Counted from the stretch's first letter, positions 15,358-30,400 are shown. The stretch: DNA of 64,000 nucleotides from Mycolicibacter virginiensis (GCF_022374935.2 NZ_CP092430.2:4588001-4652000); one strand, 5' to 3'. Made by a program: numbers and translations. Notes: generated by a model from the sequence alone, not told the origin.

Positions 15358-18300
15358 CTAGGGCGCGCCCGTGCCACCGGCGCCGCCGGCGCCGCCCACA
15401 CCGGCCGGGCCCTTGCCAGCACCGGCGGCCGTGCCAGCGACACCATTGGATCCCGCATTACCGGCGACACCGTCACCATTGGTTCCGCCGGCACCACCTT
15501 GGCCACCATCACCGCCCCCGCCCGCCCAGTTGGACTTGCTGGGTCGGGAGGCACCGTTGACCCCGTTGCCGCCCTTACCGCCCATGCCACCGGCACCGCC
15601 CTGAGCCTGGGTGCCGTCGGCGTTGGCGCCGCCCTGGCCGCCGGTGCCACCGGTACCACCGGCACCGCCACTGCCACCGGTACCGCCACCACCAGTGCCC
15701 TGACCGACGAGGCCGTTGTAGCCGGCACCACCGGCACCACCATTGCCGCCGACGCCTGCCTTACCGCCGACACCACCCTGACCGCCGAGACCGCCGGCGC
15801 CGTGTTCACCGGCATTTCCAACGCCCAGCGCAATACCACCGGCGCCACCTTGACCAGCCGCGCCGCCGACGCCACCGTCGCCGCCCTGACCGCCGACGCC
15901 GCCGGTACCGCCGGTACGCCCGGGCAAGCCGAGGCCACCCGCGCCGCCGGCACCGCCGGTGCCGCCGTTACCACCGGTACCGCCGGTGCCGCCGATCCCG
16001 CCGCTGCCGCCGAGGCCGCCCTTGCCCCCGTCACCGGTCACCGTGCCGCCCGCACCGCCGACACCGCCGGTGCCACCCACTCCACCGGCAAACCCGGTGG
16101 CGCCCTTGGCGCCGGCGCCGCCGGGGCCACCGGCCATCGCGTTACCGTTCGGGTCCTTGGGCATGGAACCCGTGCCGCCGTTCGCGGCGACGGAGGTGTT
16201 GGCTCCGGCATTGCCACCCTTGCCGGCGTTACCACCGGCGCCACCGTCGCCGTGTTGGCCGGCCGCACCGCCGTTACCACCGTTACCGCCGGCGGCGCCG
16301 GCGCCGTTGGCGGCGTTGGTACCCGACGTGCCGTTGGCACCCGTACCGCCGTTACCCCCGGCACCGCCGTTGCCGTACTCGCCGGTGTAGCTACCGCCGG
16401 TGCCGCCGTTGCCACCGGCCTGCGCCAGGCCGCTGCCCAGCGTCGTGCCAGTGCCGCCGTTACCGCCGGTGCCACCGGCGCCGACCGCGCCGTGGTTACC
16501 TGCGGCCCCGCTGTCGGCTTGGGTCACACCGTCGCCACCGAGACCGCCGGCACCGGCCGCGCCGCCGGCGCCGTAAGTGCTGCTGCTGTTACCGCCCTTA
16601 CCGCCGTTACCGGCTGCGGCATTCGTTCCACCACCCGCGCCGTCACCACCGCGGCCGCCGACACCGGCGTTACCGCCCTTGCCGCCGTTACCGCCATGGC
16701 CGCCTGACCCATCCGCACCGTTGTTGCCAACCGTTGCCGTACCGCCGGCGCCACCTTGGCCACCGGCACCGCCGGCCCCGCCAGCCCCGGCCGCGCCGGT
16801 GGCGTCACCGCCGACACCACCGTTGCCGCCGGTTCCGGCGGTGGCGTTGGTTCCCGCGGTGCCGTTGGCGGCGTTTCCGCCGGCGCCACCGTCACCACCG
16901 ATACCGCCCTGGCCACCGGCGCCACCGTCACCGGAGATGGTGCCACCGGCACCACCGACACCACCGTTGCCGCCGGCCGTACCGGCCGTACCGTCGGTGC
17001 CATTGACGCCGCTGGTGCCTCCAGCCACACCGTTGGATCCAGCGCCGCCGTCACCGCCGATGCCGCCGTGTCCGATCGTGCCGGCAGCGCCACCGGCCCC
17101 GCCGTTACCGCCGGTCTGGCCGAGCGCGGCGTTGCCGCCATCGCCACCGTTGCCGCCGTTGCCGCCGAGCACCAGGCCATCCTGGCCGTCGGAAGCAGCC
17201 ACGCCGTTGCCACCGATGCCGCCGGTGCCACCCTGGCCCGCCGTACCCGCGGTGCCGCCCTGGCCGCCGTTGCCACCCGATCCAGCGATCGTGTCGCTGC
17301 CGCCGCCGGCACCAGTGCCGCCGTTGCCGCCGTTGGCGCCGTCACCGGTGTTACCTCCGGCGCCGCCCTTACCGCCGGCCCCGGCAGCGCCGGTGTTGCC
17401 GTTGGTGGCCGTACCGCCGGCTCCACCGCTACCGCCGTTACCGCCGGTTCCACCGTCACCGTTGGTGCTGGTGGCGTCGCCACCGTTGCCGCCGTTGGCG
17501 CCGCTGCCGGCCGCCGCATTGGTTCCGGTGGCACCGTTGTCGCCGGCACCGCCGTGGCCGCCGCTACCGCCCGCGCCGCCGGCACCGCCGACACCGCCGT
17601 TGCCCGCCTCGGCACCACCGGCGCCACCCTGGCCGCCGCTACCGCCGTGACCGCCGGCCGTACCCGCTGTGCCGTCACCGTTGATGTCGGTGCCGCCGTC
17701 GACACCGGCCGAGCCGACGCCGCCGTTACCACCGGCGCCGCCGGTGCCGATCACGCCGGCGTTGCCGCCCTTACCGCCGGAACCACCGTCCTGCGCCGAG
17801 CCGTCGCCCAGGGTCTGGCCGGCACCACCGTTACCGCCGGCCCCGCCGTCACCGCCAGAGCCGTTGGTGCCGTCCTGGCCGTCGCCCGCCTGAGCGCCAC
17901 CCTGGCCGATGCCGCCGGCGCCGCCGGCGCCGCCGAGGCCACGGTTTCCGCCGTCACCGCCACTGCCACCGTTTCCGGCGGCGGCGTCGATACCGCCGTT
18001 GCCACCGTGGCCGCCCGCACCACCGTTTCCGGCGTTGCCGGCGTTACCGCCCGCTCCACCGACGCCGCCGGCACCATTGGCGGTCTCGCCGCCGAGACCG
18101 CCGGCACCACCGGAGCCCGCGTTACCGCCCTGGCCGCCGTTGCCGCCAGTGTCGCCGGCCAAGCCGATGACACCGTCGCCACCGTTGCCGCCGCTGCCAC
18201 CGGTACCGCCGGCGCCACCAGCACCTGCAGCACCCGAGGTGGTGCCACCTGCACCACCGTTACCGCCGTGGCCACCGGTACCACCATCGCCACCGAGAGT

Positions 18301-21300
18301 GCCGTTGCCGTCGATGTCGGTGCCGCCAGCCAGGCCGCTACCACCGTGTCCACCAGCACCGCCCGCGCCACCGGTTCCGATCGCACCGGCCGCGCCACCG
18401 TTGCCGCCGTAGCCGCCGGCCTGGCCGGTGACACCGTCGGCGAGCATTGCGCCGTTGCCGCCGGCACCACCGACACCACCGTTGCCGCCGCCGGCAACCA
18501 CGCCGGCCGCACCGTCGGACCGGTAGGTGACACCGTCACCGTTCAGGCCGCCCTTACCGGCGGAACCAGCCGTACCCCGATCGCCACCGGCGCCGCCGTT
18601 ACCGCCGTGTCCTGCGGTTTCTTCAATGCCACCGCCGGCACCGTTGCCGCCGCGGCCACCGTCACCGGCCTGACCGGAGGCACCGCCGTTACCGCCGATA
18701 CCACCGCTGCCGTTGAGGCCGGCCGTGCCGTTGCTCGCGCTACCGCCCTTTCCGCCGCTGCCGCCGGCGCCGCCGGATCCACCGTTGCCGCCGTTGCCGC
18801 CATCGGTGCCGTCGCCGCCATTTCCGCCACTGCCCGCAGCGGCGTCGGTGCCAGCGAGGCCTTGCACGCCCGCGCCACCGGCGCCACCGTTACCGCCGGC
18901 ACCGCCGACACCACCCTGACCGCCGTTTCCGGAGATCGAGCCGCCCTTACCGCCGTTGCCCGCGCTACCACCAGCCGCGCCGTTGCCACCCGTTCCGCCG
19001 TTGGCCAGAGCCGTCGAGCCGGTCGCGCCCGCGGCGCCGGCGCCACCGTTGCCGCCGGCACCACCGTTACCCACGGGTCCGGCATTGCCACCGTCACCGC
19101 CCGCGCCACCAAGCTGAGCGGTGCCATCGGCGAGCAGCACGCCGGTACCGCCCTTGCCGCCGGCCCCGCCGTTGCCGCCGATGGCCGCGGTACCCGCGTT
19201 GCCGCTGGCAGCCTGGGCGCTGTTGTCGGCGTTCCAGCCGCCCGCGCCGGCCGTACCGGCGGTGCCACGGACACCTCCGTCGCCGCCGTGACCACCCGAG
19301 CCCGCCACCGCGCCCGTGCCGCCACCGGCGCCGTCGGCACCGCGACCACCGTTGCCGGCGTTACCGGCGTTACCGGCGTTACCACCGACGCCACCAGATC
19401 CGTCCACACCGGCAGTGCCGTGACTCGAAGTACCGCCGGCACCGCCGTTACCACCGACCCCGCCGTTACCACCGACCCCGCCGTTGCCGCCGTTGGTCCC
19501 GTCCGCGCCGGAGCCGCCGCTACCGGGAGTCACCACGGCACCACTGACGCCGTTGGCGCCATGGCCGGCGTTACCGCCGGCACCACCGACACCACCCTGG
19601 CCGCCGGCACCGCCGTTGCCGGCATTCGTTCCGCCGGCACCACCGACACCGCCCGTACCACCGGCACCGCCGTGGGTGCCGTTGGTGCCGTTGCCGTCGT
19701 TCAGAGTGACGCCGTCTTCACCAGCCGCACCTGCACCACCGTTGCCGCCGGCACCACCGGTGCCTACCGAAGCCGCGTTGCCGCCGTGCCCACCGGCGCC
19801 GCCGCCCTGGCCCGTGTCACTGCCGCTGATCACACCCGCGCCGATGCCACCATTGCCGCCGGCACCACCGTCGCTGCCGATACCGGCCACGCCACCGCTG
19901 CCGTCCGCACCGTCGCCATTCGTGCCGGTACCGCCCGCACCGGCCGTGCCCGCAGCGGCGCCATCGGCGCCATCGCCACCCGCGCCGCCCGCGCCCGCGT
20001 TGGCAGCGCCGCCGCCACCGAGGCCCTTACCACCGGACCCGGCCGTACCGGCGTTGCCACCGTCGCCGGCGTTGCCGCCGACACCACCGGTGCCGGCGAC
20101 AGCGTCACCGCCCTGGCCGCCGACACCACCCTGGCCGCCAGCACCGGCGTTGCCACCGTTACCGCCCGCGGCGTCGGCCACGGTCGCGTCCGCGCCCGCG
20201 CCGCCGGCACCACCGTTGCCGCCCTTACCGGCGTTGCCGCCAGCACCGCCGTTGCCCGACGTGGAGCCACCGAGACCGCCGGTGCCACCGTTACCGCCGA
20301 CGCCACCGACCGCCCCCGCGGTCCCGTTGCCGTCGCCGCCCGTAATCCCGTCCACGGTCGCTCCGACACCACCGGCACCACCGGCACCACCGTTGCCGAT
20401 CGAAGCCGCGTTGCCACCAGCACCACCATGACCGCCGCCCTGGCCGACCGCGCCGCTCAGACCCACGCCGGCGCCGCCCTGGCCACCGACGCCGCCATCG
20501 CTGGCAATGCCGTCGGGGCGAGTGGAGCCATCCGCACCGTTAGTCGTGCCGGCACCGCCGAGGCCGACCTGGCCCGCTACACCGCCGTCGGCACCGTTTC
20601 CTCCGTTACCGCCGTTGCCCGCGTTCGCTGCACCGCCGCCGCCGAGGCCCTTACCGCCGTTGCCCGCGACGCCACCATTGCCACCCATGCCGGCGTTGCC
20701 ACCGGTGCCACCAGTGCCATTGGTGGCCGCGCCACCCTGGCCACCGTTGCCGCCCGCGCCGCCGGCCCCGGCGTTGCCGCCGTTACCACCGGCCGTGTCG
20801 GCCACCGTGGCGTCCGCGCCCGCGCCACCGGCGCCACCCTGGCCGCCGACACCGCCGTAGCCGCCCGCGCCGCCGTTACCCGAAATGCTGCCGCCGGCAC
20901 CACCCAGGCCACCGTCGCCACCGATACCACCGACCGCTCCGTCGGTGCCGTGTCCGTCGTTGCCGGTGACACCGTCTACCGTCGCACCGGCGCCGCCGGT
21001 GCCACCCATTCCGCCGTTACCGACCGCGGCGGCGTTGCCACCCTGGCCGCCGTTGCCGCCGCCCTGGCCGGTGTTCGTCCCGCTGATCAGGCCGTATCCG
21101 TCGCCTCCGCGACCGCCATCGGCACCGTCGGCCGCGATGCCATCGGTGCCGGTGGCCCCGTCCGCGCCCGCGTCGACCCCGACGCCACCCACGCCGGCCT
21201 GGCCGCCTGCGCCGCCGAGGGCGCCGTCACCGCCGTTGCCACCGGCACCGGCGTTGGCGCCGCCACCGCCGCCGCTGCCCTGACCGCCGACGGCCGCCGT

Positions 21301-24300
21301 GCCCGCGTTGCCGCCGGCACCACCGGCGCCACCTTGGCCGCCGGTGCCTTCAGCCGAGGTACCGCCGGCACCACCGGTGCCGCCCGCGCCACCCGCACCG
21401 GCGGCTCCACCGTTGCCGCCCGCGAGGTCCAGCAGGTAACCGTCGTCGGCTGCGCCACCGTTGCCACCGTTACCACCGGCGCCACCATTACCACCGGCGC
21501 CACCGTTGCCCGAGCCCACACCAGCGGCACCGCCGGCACCGCCGTTGCCGCCTACGGCACCGGTACCACCCGCGGTGCCATCGATGACCACCGTCGTTCC
21601 GTTGATTCCCGACGCGCCGTTGCCGCCGTCGCCGCCGACACCGCCGTCGCCGCCGATACCGGCCGTACCACCGGCACCGCCGTTGCCGCCGGCCTGCGGC
21701 ACAGTTCCGCCGAGCAGTTCACCGTCTCCACCGCGGCCGCCGGCGCCACCGTGGCCGCCGCCGCCCTCGGCACCATCAGCGCCCTGGTCCGCCTGAGCAC
21801 TGTTGTCCGCGTTCCAGCCACCGGCACCACCGGCGCCAGCCGAGCCTCGGTTACCACCGGTACCGCCCTGGGCACCGGATCCGGCCGTGGCGTTGTTGCC
21901 GCCGCCCGCACCGTCACCGCCGCGACCGCCATTGCCGGCGTTACCGGCCGCACCGCCGGTACCACCCTGGCCGCCGTCGCCGTCGGCGCCGGCGTTGCCC
22001 GCGGTCGCGGTGCCGCCGGCACCGCCCTGACCGCCGACACCACCGGCACCACCGTTGCCGCTGTCACCGCCGCCGATACCGACCGTGCCGTCGCCGCCGC
22101 TGCCAGCCGTCGCGTCGACACCGGCCTGACCATCGAGCCCGTGGCCACCGGCACCACCGGTGCCGCCGACGCCGCCCGCACCACCGGCGCCACCGTTACC
22201 CACGGTGGTGCCGCCGGCACCACCGATGCCGCCCGCACCACCGGCCCCACCGACAACGCCGTCCGTGCCGTTACCACTGATGTCCGTGTGCCCGGCCGTG
22301 CCGGTCGCACCCTTACCGCCGACGCCACCGTTACCGCCGTCACCGACCGCCCCGGCGTTACCACCGTTGCCGCCCTGGCCACCGGCCTGCACGGTGCCAT
22401 CGCCCAGGAGCTCACCGGCACCACCGGCACCACCGTTACCGCCGTTGCCGCCGGTGCCATCGGCGCCAGCCGCGCCCGAGGCCGCGTGGTTGCCGCTGCC
22501 GCTCGAACCACCGGCGCCACCCGCGCCACCGCTACCGATGGCACCACCGGCGCCACCCTTACCGCCGTTCCCGGCCGCTGCCCCGGTACCACCACCGGCA
22601 CCATCACCACCGTTACCACCGACACCGGTCGCCCCCGCGGCGCCACCGTCGCCACCGATACCACCGACACCGTGCGCACCCGCGGTGCCGTGCGCCGAAG
22701 TACCGCCAGCACCACCGTCGCCACCGACACCACCCACGCCGCCGTTACCGGCCGTGCTGGTCGCGTCACCACCGTCGCCACCGTTGTCACCGCTACCGGC
22801 GGCCGCATTCAGACCCGCAGTGCCGTCAGCGCCGGCACCGCCGACACCACCGGTGGCACCGCGGCCACCCGCGCCACCGGCACCACCATTGCCGGCCTGC
22901 GAACCACCGGCACCACCAGCGCCACCGACACCACCGGCGCCACCGGCCAGACCCGTGGTGCCATTGCCGTTGGCATCGGTGTGCCCGGCCACGCCAACCG
23001 CACCGTCACCACCGGCACCACCGGCACCACCGTTGCCCAGCGAACCGCCGTCACCACCACGGCCACCAGCACCACCGGCGCCACCGGCGATGGTGGCGTC
23101 GGCGCCGTCACCACCACGACCACCGTTACCACCACCGGTCGCCGCCGCACCCGCATTACCCGCAGCGCCACCAGGCGCCGCCGCACCACCGGCACCGGCC
23201 ACACCAGCGTCACCACCGCGACCACCGGCACCGCCGTCGATGTGCGCACCATCGCCGTCTGCGCCGGCACCGCCGTTACCGCCGGCACCGGCGTTACCGC
23301 CATCGCCAGCAGCGCCGCCAACACCCGCGACGCCCGACGAGCCCAGCAGACCGCCAGAGCCCGCAGCACCACCGAGACCGGCGGCACCACCGGCACCACC
23401 GTTACCACCGTTACCGGCCGCGCCACCATCGGCGCCCGGAGCGGTGGCGTCGATGCCGTCGCCGCCATCGCCACCGTTACCACCATCGGCACCGGCACCA
23501 CCGGCACCACCCTTACCGCCGGAACCGATCAGCCACGAACCCTTACCACCGGCACCACCATTACCACCAGCACCACCATTAGCACCGGCAAGACCATTCA
23601 GCCCAGCACCAACCGCCGCCCCAGCAGCACCCACCGCACCATCGCCACCAAGGCCACCATTACCGCCCGAACCGAACGCCAACCCAAGACCATCACCACC
23701 GGCACCACCAACACCACCGGCACCACCAGCGATACCAGCACCCGCAGCACCACCATCACCGCCGATACCCATCCACCAGCCACCGTTACCACCGGCGCCA
23801 CCGTCACCACCATCAACACCCGCACCACCGGCGCCACCATCGCCGAACATGCCCGCCGAACCACCAACACCACCAGTGCCATCAGCAGCCGTACCACCAG
23901 CACCACCATCACCGAACCACAAACCACCAGCACCACCAGCAGCCTGCGCCAGCGTCCCACCATCAATACCGTCAGCACCATTGCCGATCAGAATCTGACC
24001 GAACCCAAAAATATTGATGAAGTCATTAACCGCAGACCCAAACGAACTATTGATCCACGCCTGACCCAAGTCATGCCACGGGTCATAGAACAACGACCCA
24101 AACCAATCATCAGCAGCAGCCGAACCCGGCACACCCGCCAACGACGCATCAAACGACAAACCCACATTCGACAGCAACGGCTCCCACGAAGCCTGATCAA
24201 ACAACGTCTCCCACGACGACGCCTGACTCAAATCACCAAGAGCCCCAGCCAAATCCGAACCAACCAGATCAACAACCCAATCCAGCTCATCCGCATGCGC

Positions 24301-24441
24301 AACAGGCGCCGAAGACAACGGCGACAACCCAAACGCCAAAAACGCCCCAACCGCACTACCGGCAGCTGCTATCCGACGCCGGCCACGTATGCCGTCGCCA
24401 TGCGATCCACGACGTCCCGCGGTGTGACGCTTGTCAGCCAT
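15358..24441 (-). CDS. Giant PGRS-like secreted protein, 3027 residues
   Basis: ATG at 24441 has AGGGAG upstream (AAGGGAGTTTCCAG). The signal peptide contains [14 protein letters not shown] and ends VAHA-DE. The N-domain of about 130 residues carries [38 protein letters not shown] and [11 protein letters not shown], then [11 protein letters not shown]. About 2850 residues of GGxGGxG follow in long higher-order periods, with recurring spacers such as [14 protein letters not shown] and ADNSAQA. The first 923 bp are nearly identical to those of the upstream gene 24500-34561 and use a codon set unlike the rest. It starts 58 bp after that gene's stop codon. A cell-surface role is inferred; function is unknown. 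Confidence 0.9.
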   Translation of the reverse strand: MADKRHTAGRRGSHGDGIRGRRRIAAAGSAVGAFLAFGLSPLSSAPVAHADELDWVVDLVGSDLAGALGDLSQASSWETLFDQASWEPLLSNVGLSFDASLAGVPGSAAADDWFGSLFYDPWHDLGQAWINSSFGSAVNDFINIFGFGQILIGNGADGIDGGTLAQAAGGAGGLWFGDGGAGGTAADGTGGVGGSAGMFGDGGAGGAGVDGGDGGAGGNGGWWMGIGGDGGAAGAGIAGGAGGVGGAGGDGLGLAFGSGGNGGLGGDGAVGAAGAAVGAGLNGLAGANGGAGGNGGAGGKGSWLIGSGGKGGAGGAGADGGNGGDGGDGIDATAPGADGGAAGNGGNGGAGGAAGLGGAAGSGGLLGSSGVAGVGGAAGDGGNAGAGGNGGAGADGDGAHIDGGAGGRGGDAGVAGAGGAAAPGGAAGNAGAAATGGGNGGRGGDGADATIAGGAGGAGGRGGDGGSLGNGGAGGAGGDGAVGVAGHTDANGNGTTGLAGGAGGVGGAGGAGGSQAGNGGAGGAGGRGATGGVGGAGADGTAGLNAAAGSGDNGGDGGDATSTAGNGGVGGVGGDGGAGGTSAHGTAGAHGVGGIGGDGGAAGATGVGGNGGDGAGGGTGAAAGNGGKGGAGGAIGSGGAGGAGGSSGSGNHAASGAAGADGTGGNGGNGGAGGAGELLGDGTVQAGGQGGNGGNAGAVGDGGNGGVGGKGATGTAGHTDISGNGTDGVVGGAGGAGGIGGAGGTTVGNGGAGGAGGVGGTGGAGGHGLDGQAGVDATAGSGGDGTVGIGGGDSGNGGAGGVGGQGGAGGTATAGNAGADGDGGQGGTGGAAGNAGNGGRGGDGAGGGNNATAGSGAQGGTGGNRGSAGAGGAGGWNADNSAQADQGADGAEGGGGHGGAGGRGGDGELLGGTVPQAGGNGGAGGTAGIGGDGGVGGDGGNGASGINGTTVVIDGTAGGTGAVGGNGGAGGAAGVGSGNGGAGGNGGAGGNGGNGGAADDGYLLDLAGGNGGAAGAGGAGGTGGAGGTSAEGTGGQGGAGGAGGNAGTAAVGGQGSGGGGGANAGAGGNGGDGALGGAGGQAGVGGVGVDAGADGATGTDGIAADGADGGRGGDGYGLISGTNTGQGGGNGGQGGNAAAVGNGGMGGTGGAGATVDGVTGNDGHGTDGAVGGIGGDGGLGGAGGSISGNGGAGGYGGVGGQGGAGGAGADATVADTAGGNGGNAGAGGAGGNGGQGGAATNGTGGTGGNAGMGGNGGVAGNGGKGLGGGGAANAGNGGNGGNGADGGVAGQVGLGGAGTTNGADGSTRPDGIASDGGVGGQGGAGVGLSGAVGQGGGHGGAGGNAASIGNGGAGGAGGVGATVDGITGGDGNGTAGAVGGVGGNGGTGGLGGSTSGNGGAGGNAGKGGNGGAGGAGADATVADAAGGNGGNAGAGGQGGVGGQGGDAVAGTGGVGGNAGDGGNAGTAGSGGKGLGGGGAANAGAGGAGGDGADGAAAGTAGAGGTGTNGDGADGSGGVAGIGSDGGAGGNGGIGAGVISGSDTGQGGGAGGHGGNAASVGTGGAGGNGGAGAAGEDGVTLNDGNGTNGTHGGAGGTGGVGGAGGTNAGNGGAGGQGGVGGAGGNAGHGANGVSGAVVTPGSGGSGADGTNGGNGGVGGNGGVGGNGGAGGTSSHGTAGVDGSGGVGGNAGNAGNAGNGGRGADGAGGGTGAVAGSGGHGGDGGVRGTAGTAGAGGWNADNSAQAASGNAGTAAIGGNGGAGGKGGTGVLLADGTAQLGGAGGDGGNAGPVGNGGAGGNGGAGAAGATGSTALANGGTGGNGAAGGSAGNGGKGGSISGNGGQGGVGGAGGNGGAGGAGVQGLAGTDAAAGSGGNGGDGTDGGNGGNGGSGGAGGSGGKGGSASNGTAGLNGSGGIGGNGGASGQAGDGGRGGNGAGGGIEETAGHGGNGGAGGDRGTAGSAGKGGLNGDGVTYRSDGAAGVVAGGGNGGVGGAGGNGAMLADGVTGQAGGYGGNGGAAGAIGTGGAGGAGGHGGSGLAGGTDIDGNGTLGGDGGTGGHGGNGGAGGTTSGAAGAGGAGGTGGSGGNGGDGVIGLAGDTGGNGGQGGNAGSGGAGGLGGETANGAGGVGGAGGNAGNAGNGGAGGHGGNGGIDAAAGNGGSGGDGGNRGLGGAGGAGGIGQGGAQAGDGQDGTNGSGGDGGAGGNGGAGQTLGDGSAQDGGSGGKGGNAGVIGTGGAGGNGGVGSAGVDGGTDINGDGTAGTAGGHGGSGGQGGAGGAEAGNGGVGGAGGAGGSGGHGGAGDNGATGTNAAAGSGANGGNGGDATSTNGDGGTGGNGGSGGAGGTATNGNTGAAGAGGKGGAGGNTGDGANGGNGGTGAGGGSDTIAGSGGNGGQGGTAGTAGQGGTGGIGGNGVAASDGQDGLVLGGNGGNGGDGGNAALGQTGGNGGAGGAAGTIGHGGIGGDGGAGSNGVAGGTSGVNGTDGTAGTAGGNGGVGGAGGTISGDGGAGGQGGIGGDGGAGGNAANGTAGTNATAGTGGNGGVGGDATGAAGAGGAGGAGGQGGAGGTATVGNNGADGSGGHGGNGGKGGNAGVGGRGGDGAGGGTNAAAGNGGKGGNSSSTYGAGGAAGAGGLGGDGVTQADSGAAGNHGAVGAGGTGGNGGTGTTLGSGLAQAGGNGGTGGSYTGEYGNGGAGGNGGTGANGTSGTNAANGAGAAGGNGGNGGAAGQHGDGGAGGNAGKGGNAGANTSVAANGGTGSMPKDPNGNAMAGGPGGAGAKGATGFAGGVGGTGGVGGAGGTVTGDGGKGGLGGSGGIGGTGGTGGNGGTGGAGGAGGLGLPGRTGGTGGVGGQGGDGGVGGAAGQGGAGGIALGVGNAGEHGAGGLGGQGGVGGKAGVGGNGGAGGAGYNGLVGQGTGGGGTGGSGGAGGTGGTGGQGGANADGTQAQGGAGGMGGKGGNGVNGASRPSKSNWAGGGGDGGQGGAGGTNGDGVAGNAGSNGVAGTAAGAGKGPAGVGGAGGAGGTGAP
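23442..24364 (-). repeat. Near-identical 5' module, copy in the 15358-24441 gene
   Basis: This segment matches 33574-34496 at a constant offset of 10132 bp with only two base differences noticed (near 23651 and 23661) and no gaps. It covers the hydrophobic signal segment, the N-domain and the start of the repeats. Identity stops abruptly at both ends. Third codon positions are unusually A/T-rich (for example GTT, GGT, TTT, AAT), unlike the surrounding GGC/GCC-rich coding sequence. Confidence 0.9.
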
Positions 24442-24499
24442 CTGGAAACTCCCTTATCTGCTTAATCTGTGAAGTCGTGGGTTGAATGCGGTTAGGCGG

Positions 24500-27400
24500 T
24501 CAGGGGGCCGGCTGGCCGTCGAGGCCAGCGGTGCCAGCCGTGCCGTTGGTACCGTTCCCGCCCTTACTTCCGGCGCTACCGCCGGTACCCGCAGCACCGC
24601 CGGCGCCACCGGTACCACCTGCGCCGGCAGTGCCGCCGCTACCACCCGTGCCAATCGCACCGTCAGCACCATCGGCGCCGGCAATCCCGGCACCCGGAGC
24701 TGCCCCGCCCTGGCCCCCGGCACCTGCGTTGCCGCCGTTACCGCCGTCACCGCCGGTGCCACCATTGCCGCCCGTACCGCCGGCGCCGCCCTTTCCGAAC
24801 AGGCCACCCTTCGATCCGGCGCCGCCGGTGCCGCCGGTGCCACCATTGCCGCCGCCGCCACCGTTGCCGCCCGAGCCGCCGATGCCTCCGGCTCCTCCGT
24901 TACCGGACTGAGTGCCACCTGACCCACCGTTGCCGGCCGCTCCGCCGTTGCCGCCGGCCGTACCGTCGCCTCCGTCACCGCCGGTACCGCCATTGCCGCC
25001 CTTGCCGCCCGAGCCGCTGCCCGCGGTGCCGGTGGTGCCGGTGGTGCCGTTGGTACCGGTGTAGCCGACGCCGCCGCTACCGCCGTTTCCGCCTGCACCG
25101 CCCGTGCCATTGAGCCCGGCGTTGCCGCCGCTGCCGCCCTTGCCGCCGTCCGCGCCGGCCACACCCGCACTGCCGATGGTGCCGGCCCCGCCGTTGCCGC
25201 CCTTGCCACCATCGCCGTACTGCGCGGTGGAGCTGCCGCCAGAGCCGCCGTCACCACCACTCTGGTGGGAACCTTGGCCGGCGCCGCCGTTACCGCCAGC
25301 GCCACCGTCTCCGGTACTGCCCGCAGCCCCGGCCGTCCCGCCGGCCGCCTGTACGGAATGATCGGCGTTCCAGCCGCCGACTCCGGCTGTGCCAGAGGTT
25401 CCTGCCGTGCTGGAGCTGTTGCCTCCATTGCCGCCAGATCCGGCCACGGCGTTGGCGCCGCCGCCAGCGCCATCGCCGCCGCGACCACCGTCGCCAGCGT
25501 TACCGGCGTTGCCACCGTTGCCGCCCTTACCGCCGACGCCGTCAGCGCCCGCACTGCCGTGTGCGGAACTGCCGCCGAAGCCACCGTTGCCACCGATACC
25601 GCCGGCCGCACCGTTGCCCGCCGTGCCGGTGGCGTCGCCACCGTTGGTGCCGTTGCCGCCGCTGCCCACAGCCGCGTTCACGCCGGCGGTGCCGTTGGCG
25701 GCGTTGCCGCCATTACCACCCGAACCGGCGGCGCCACCGACACCGCCAACACCACCGTTGCCGCCCTGGCTGCCGCCCGCGCCACCGCTACCGCCGTGGC
25801 CACCGTTGCCGCCTGCGACACCGTTGGTGCCGTTACCGGACGCCTCGGTGATGCCATTGCTACCGGTCGCACCAGCACCGCCGGCCCCACCGTTACCGCC
25901 GTTACCGACTGCGCCACCGGCACCACCGTCACCGCCGCTACCACCGGCCTGGGCGACGCCGTCACCGAGCATCACACCGGCGCCGCCCTGGCCACCATTA
26001 CCACCGTTGCCGGTGCTGGGGTTACCGTCCGCGCCGGCCTTGCCGTCGGCCGCGATGGTGTTGTCGCCGCCGATGCCGCCGTTCCCTGCGGCGCCGCCGT
26101 ATCCGGCGTAGCCACCGGCGCCGCCGTCACCGCCGTCACCGGCAGTGTGGTCGGCACCGCCGCCGGCACCGTTACCACCGTTGCCACCACGCCCAGCGGC
26201 ACCGCCCGCGCCGCCGTTACCACCGACGCCGCCGGCACCTGTGCTGCCCTGGGTTCCGTTGGTGGCGGTGCCGCCGAGAGCACCCGCACCACCGTGACCA
26301 CCGGCACCGCCGTTACCACTGATACCCGCGTTGCCGCCGTTGCCGCCGTCTGCGCCGCTACCGGCCACCGCGTTCTGCCCGTCGGTGCCCTGGGCGACGC
26401 CACCGATGCCGCCGGTACCACCCGTGCCGCCGCGTCCACCAGCGCCACCGTTGCCGGAGATGCTGCCGCCGGCGCCACCCACGCCACCGTTGCCGCCCGA
26501 ACCGCCGACCGCACCATTGGTGCCGTTGCCGCTGCCGTCGATGATGCCGTTGGAACCGACCGAGCCGGTCCCGCCGTTACCACCGGCGCCGCCGTTACCG
26601 ATCGTGCCGGCCGCGCCACCGAAGCCGCCGTTACCGCCGGCCTGGGAGGAGCCGTCAGCGAGCACCTGGCCGGTACCGCCGTGGCCGGCGTTGCCACCGT
26701 TGCCGCCGATTCCGAGCGCGCCGTCAGTGCCGGCCTTGCCCGAACCACCCGTACCGGTACCACCGGCACCGCCGAGGCCAGCCGCCGCGCGGTCGCCACC
26801 GTCGCCACCGTTGCCGCCTGCGCCAGCCTGGGTGTTGTTGCCGCCGCCCGAGCCGTTGGCACCGGTACCGCCGTTACCCGCGTTGCCGGCGTTTCCGCCA
26901 TTTCCACCGTTGCCCGCGGTGCCGCTGACGGCGCTGCCGCCCTTGCCGCCGGCCGCACCCGCAGCGGCATTGCCGCCGTCACCGCCGCTGCCGCCCGCCG
27001 AGCCGCCCGTGCCCGCGGTGCCGTTACCGCCGTTACCGCCACTGCCGCCGTTACCGCCGTTACCGCCGTTACCGCCGTTACCGGAGATGGAGCCGCCGTT
27101 ACCGCCGTTACCGCCGACAGCACCGGCTGTGCCAGACGTGCCGTCGGTTCCGTTGCCGTCGCCACCGGTGATCCCGGCCGCGCCGGTGGTACCGGAACCG
27201 CCGTTACCGCCGTTACCGCCGTTACCGATGTTGCCGCCGTCGCCGCCGTTACCGGCCTTACCGCCGGCCTGAGTGGTGCCTACCGCGTTACCGCCGTTAC
27301 CGCCGTTACCGCCGTTACCGCCGTGTGCTCCGGCCAAGCCGTCGGTGCCGTCGGCACGCTGGGTCACACCATCACCGTTGAAGCCGCCAATGCCACCGAT

Positions 27401-30400
27401 TCCGGCCGTGCCAACGTTGCCGCCGGCACCGCCGTTACCACCGGAACCGGCAAGGCTGTTGACACCGCCGCCGGCCCCGTTGCCACCGCGACCCCCATCC
27501 GCGCCCGTCCCGGCGTTACCGGCGTTACCGCCCACCGTGCCCAGACCATTGAGGCCGGCCGTGCCGTTGGTCGCGGTACCACCGGCACCGCCGTTACCGC
27601 CGTTACCGCCGTTACCGCCACTGCCGCCGTTGCCGCCGTTGCCGCCGTTGCTGCCGGCCCCACCGGTGCCGGCGACCGCGTCAAGACCCGCCTTGCCCTG
27701 GAAGCCGTTGCCACCGTTGCCACCGTTGCCCGCAGCGCCGGCGCCGCCACCGGCACCGCCGTTGCCCGCGATCGAGCCGCCCTTGCCGCCCGCGCCACCG
27801 TCGCCGCCTGCGCCACCGGACTGGCCGCTGATGCCATTGACCGAACTGGACGTGCCGCTCGCACCGTTGCCACCGACGCTGCCGGCGCCACCGGCACCAC
27901 CGGCGCCACCGTTGCCGTAGGTTCCGGCGTCACCGCCGAGTCCGCCTGCGCCACCGCTCTGCGGGTTGCCGTTGGCCAGGGTCGCACCGTTACCGCCGCG
28001 CCCACCGGCGCCGCCGTTACCGCCGGTGGCCGCACCGCCGTTGCCGCCGTTGACGGCCTGGTTGCCGTCGCCGCTCAGGCCGCCCTTACCACCGAGGCCG
28101 ATCGCGCCACGGTCACCGCCGTCACCGCCGTTGCCGCCGTGTCCGGCAATCGCATTCGAGCCGCCTCCGGCACCGTTGGCACCGGTACCGCCGTTGCCGG
28201 CGTTGCCCGCGGCGCCACCCTGGCCGCCGACGCCACCGGCACCGGCCGCACCGTTGTTGCCGAGCGTTGCCGTGCCGCCGACACCACCGGCGCCACCGTT
28301 GCCGCCAAGGCCGCCCGAGCCGCCGTCGCCACCGTAGCCGCCGTTGCCGCCGGAAAGCCCGCTACCGAATGCCACCGAGGCGGCATTGGCACCGTTGGCG
28401 CCGGAACCACCGCGACCGCCCGCACCACCCGCGCCACCGGCGCCACCGGCACCGGCGTCACCGGAGATGCTCCCGCCTTCGCCGCCGTCGCCGCCCGCAC
28501 CACCGGCACCGCCGAGACCGCCGTTGGTTCCGCTGCCGCCGTTGCCGGCGCCATCGACGACCCCGTCGACACCTGCGGTGCCGGCCGAACCGATGCCACC
28601 GTTACCGCCGGCACCGCCGACGCCGACCGGTCCTGCCGCGCCACCGCGGCCACCATCACCACCGGCCTGCGGCGATGCATCGGCGTGCACCACGCCGGCG
28701 CCACCGTTGCCGCCCGCGCCACCGTTACCTCCGGTGGCCGCGGCGCCCGCTGCGCCGTCGGCAGCCTGTTCGGTGTTGTCACCGTTCCAACCGCCTTCAC
28801 CTGCGGTCGCGCCGGCCTCGCCACGAACACCGCCCTGACCACCGGCACCACCGTTGCCGGCCTTGACCCCGGCGCCTCCGCCGGCGCCGTGGCCGCCCTG
28901 GCCGCCATTACCGGCGTTGCCCGCGTCACCGGCGTTACCGCCGACGCCGCCGGCACCGGCCGCACCAGTGGCACCGTTGGTCGCGCTGCCGCCCGCACCG
29001 CCGTTGCCGCCTTGGCCGCCGTTGCCGCCCTTGCCGCCGTCGCCGGCGTCGCCACCGTTGGTTCCGTTACCGCCGGTGCCCGCACCGGCGTTGATACCGG
29101 CAGTTCCGTCCGAACCGTTGCCGCCGTTGCCGCCGTGGCCTGCTGCGCCGCCGCTACCGCCGGCACCACCATTGCCGGAGACGGAGCCGCCGGCACCACC
29201 GGCGCCACCGACGCCACCGGCACCGCCGTCGGCGCCATCGGTGCCGTTGCCGTTGAGGTCGGTAATGCCGTCGACCGTCGCACCCGCGCCGCCGTTACCG
29301 CCGGCACCACCATTGCGCACCGACGAGCCTTCACCACCGGCACCACCGGCACCACCGCCCTGACCGGTGTTGGTTCCGCCGATCAGGCCGGTACCAGCCC
29401 CACCCTGGCCACCGGCGCCGCCGTCGCTGCCCTGCCCGCTGTTGCCGGCGCCACCCTGGGCTCCGGTCGCAGTGCCGGTACCGCCGACGCCTTGGGCTCC
29501 TGCGCTGCCGCCATCGGCACCGGCGCCGCCGGCACCACCGGCGCCCGCGTTGGCGGCGCCGCCACCACCGAGGCCGGTTCCACCCTTGCCGGCGATACCG
29601 GCGTTACCGCCGTTACCGGCGTTACCGCCGGCACCACCGGTGCCATTGTTCGCCACACCACCGGTACCACCGGTGCCGCCCTGGCCGCCGGCTCCGGCGT
29701 TACCGCCGTAGCCACCCGCGGTGTCGGCAACCGTCGCGTCCGCACCAGCGCCACCGGCGCCACCGTTGCCGCCGTTGCCGGCGTTACCGCCGGTGCCACC
29801 ATTGCCGGACGTGGTGCCGCCGGAACCACCGGTGCCACCGTTACCGCCGACGCCGCCGAGGAAGCCTGCGGTGCCGTTGCCGTTGGGGTCGGTGATGCCA
29901 GCGACCGTCGCGCCGACGCCACCGGTACCACCGGTGCCACCGTTTCCGAGCGCTGCGGCATTACCACCGGCGCCGCCGTGGCCACCGCCCTGACCGGTCA
30001 GCCCATCGCTGGCCAGACCACTGCCGTCGCCACCGTTACCACCGGCCGCACCATCGCTGCTCAGACCGGCCTCGCCGGCGCCACCGTCGGCGCCCACCTG
30101 CGCACCGGTTCCGCCGGCACCTACGCTGCCGGCCGCACCGCCGTCGGCGCCGTTACCACCGGCGCCACCGTTACCGGCGTTGTCGGCGCCGCCGCCACCA
30201 AGTCCCTTGCCGCCGGCCGCAGCGGTGCCTGCCGCACCACCGTCGCCGGCGTCGCCGCCGGTACCACCGGTGCCGTTGGCCGAGGTGCCACCCGCACCAC
30301 CGGCGCCACCCGCACCACCGGCGCCGGCGCTACCGCCGTTGCCACCGGCCGCACCGGCCACCGTCGCGTCGGCTGCCGCGCCGCCCTTACCCCCGGATGC

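Noticed and set aside
22160..23998. Proline-rich plus-strand frames (PPxPP repeats) in PGRS regions
   Set aside because: They are the mirror image of GGxGG codons read in another frame on the opposite strand; they recur under every PGRS-like gene and have no start signals.
16756..24465. A 2569-codon plus-strand open frame antisense to the giant PGRS-like gene
   Set aside because: GGC/GCC-rich repeats on one strand leave long frames open on the other. The product is a low-complexity Thr/Ala/Val run with no signal peptide or ribosome site, and the minus-strand gene has both.
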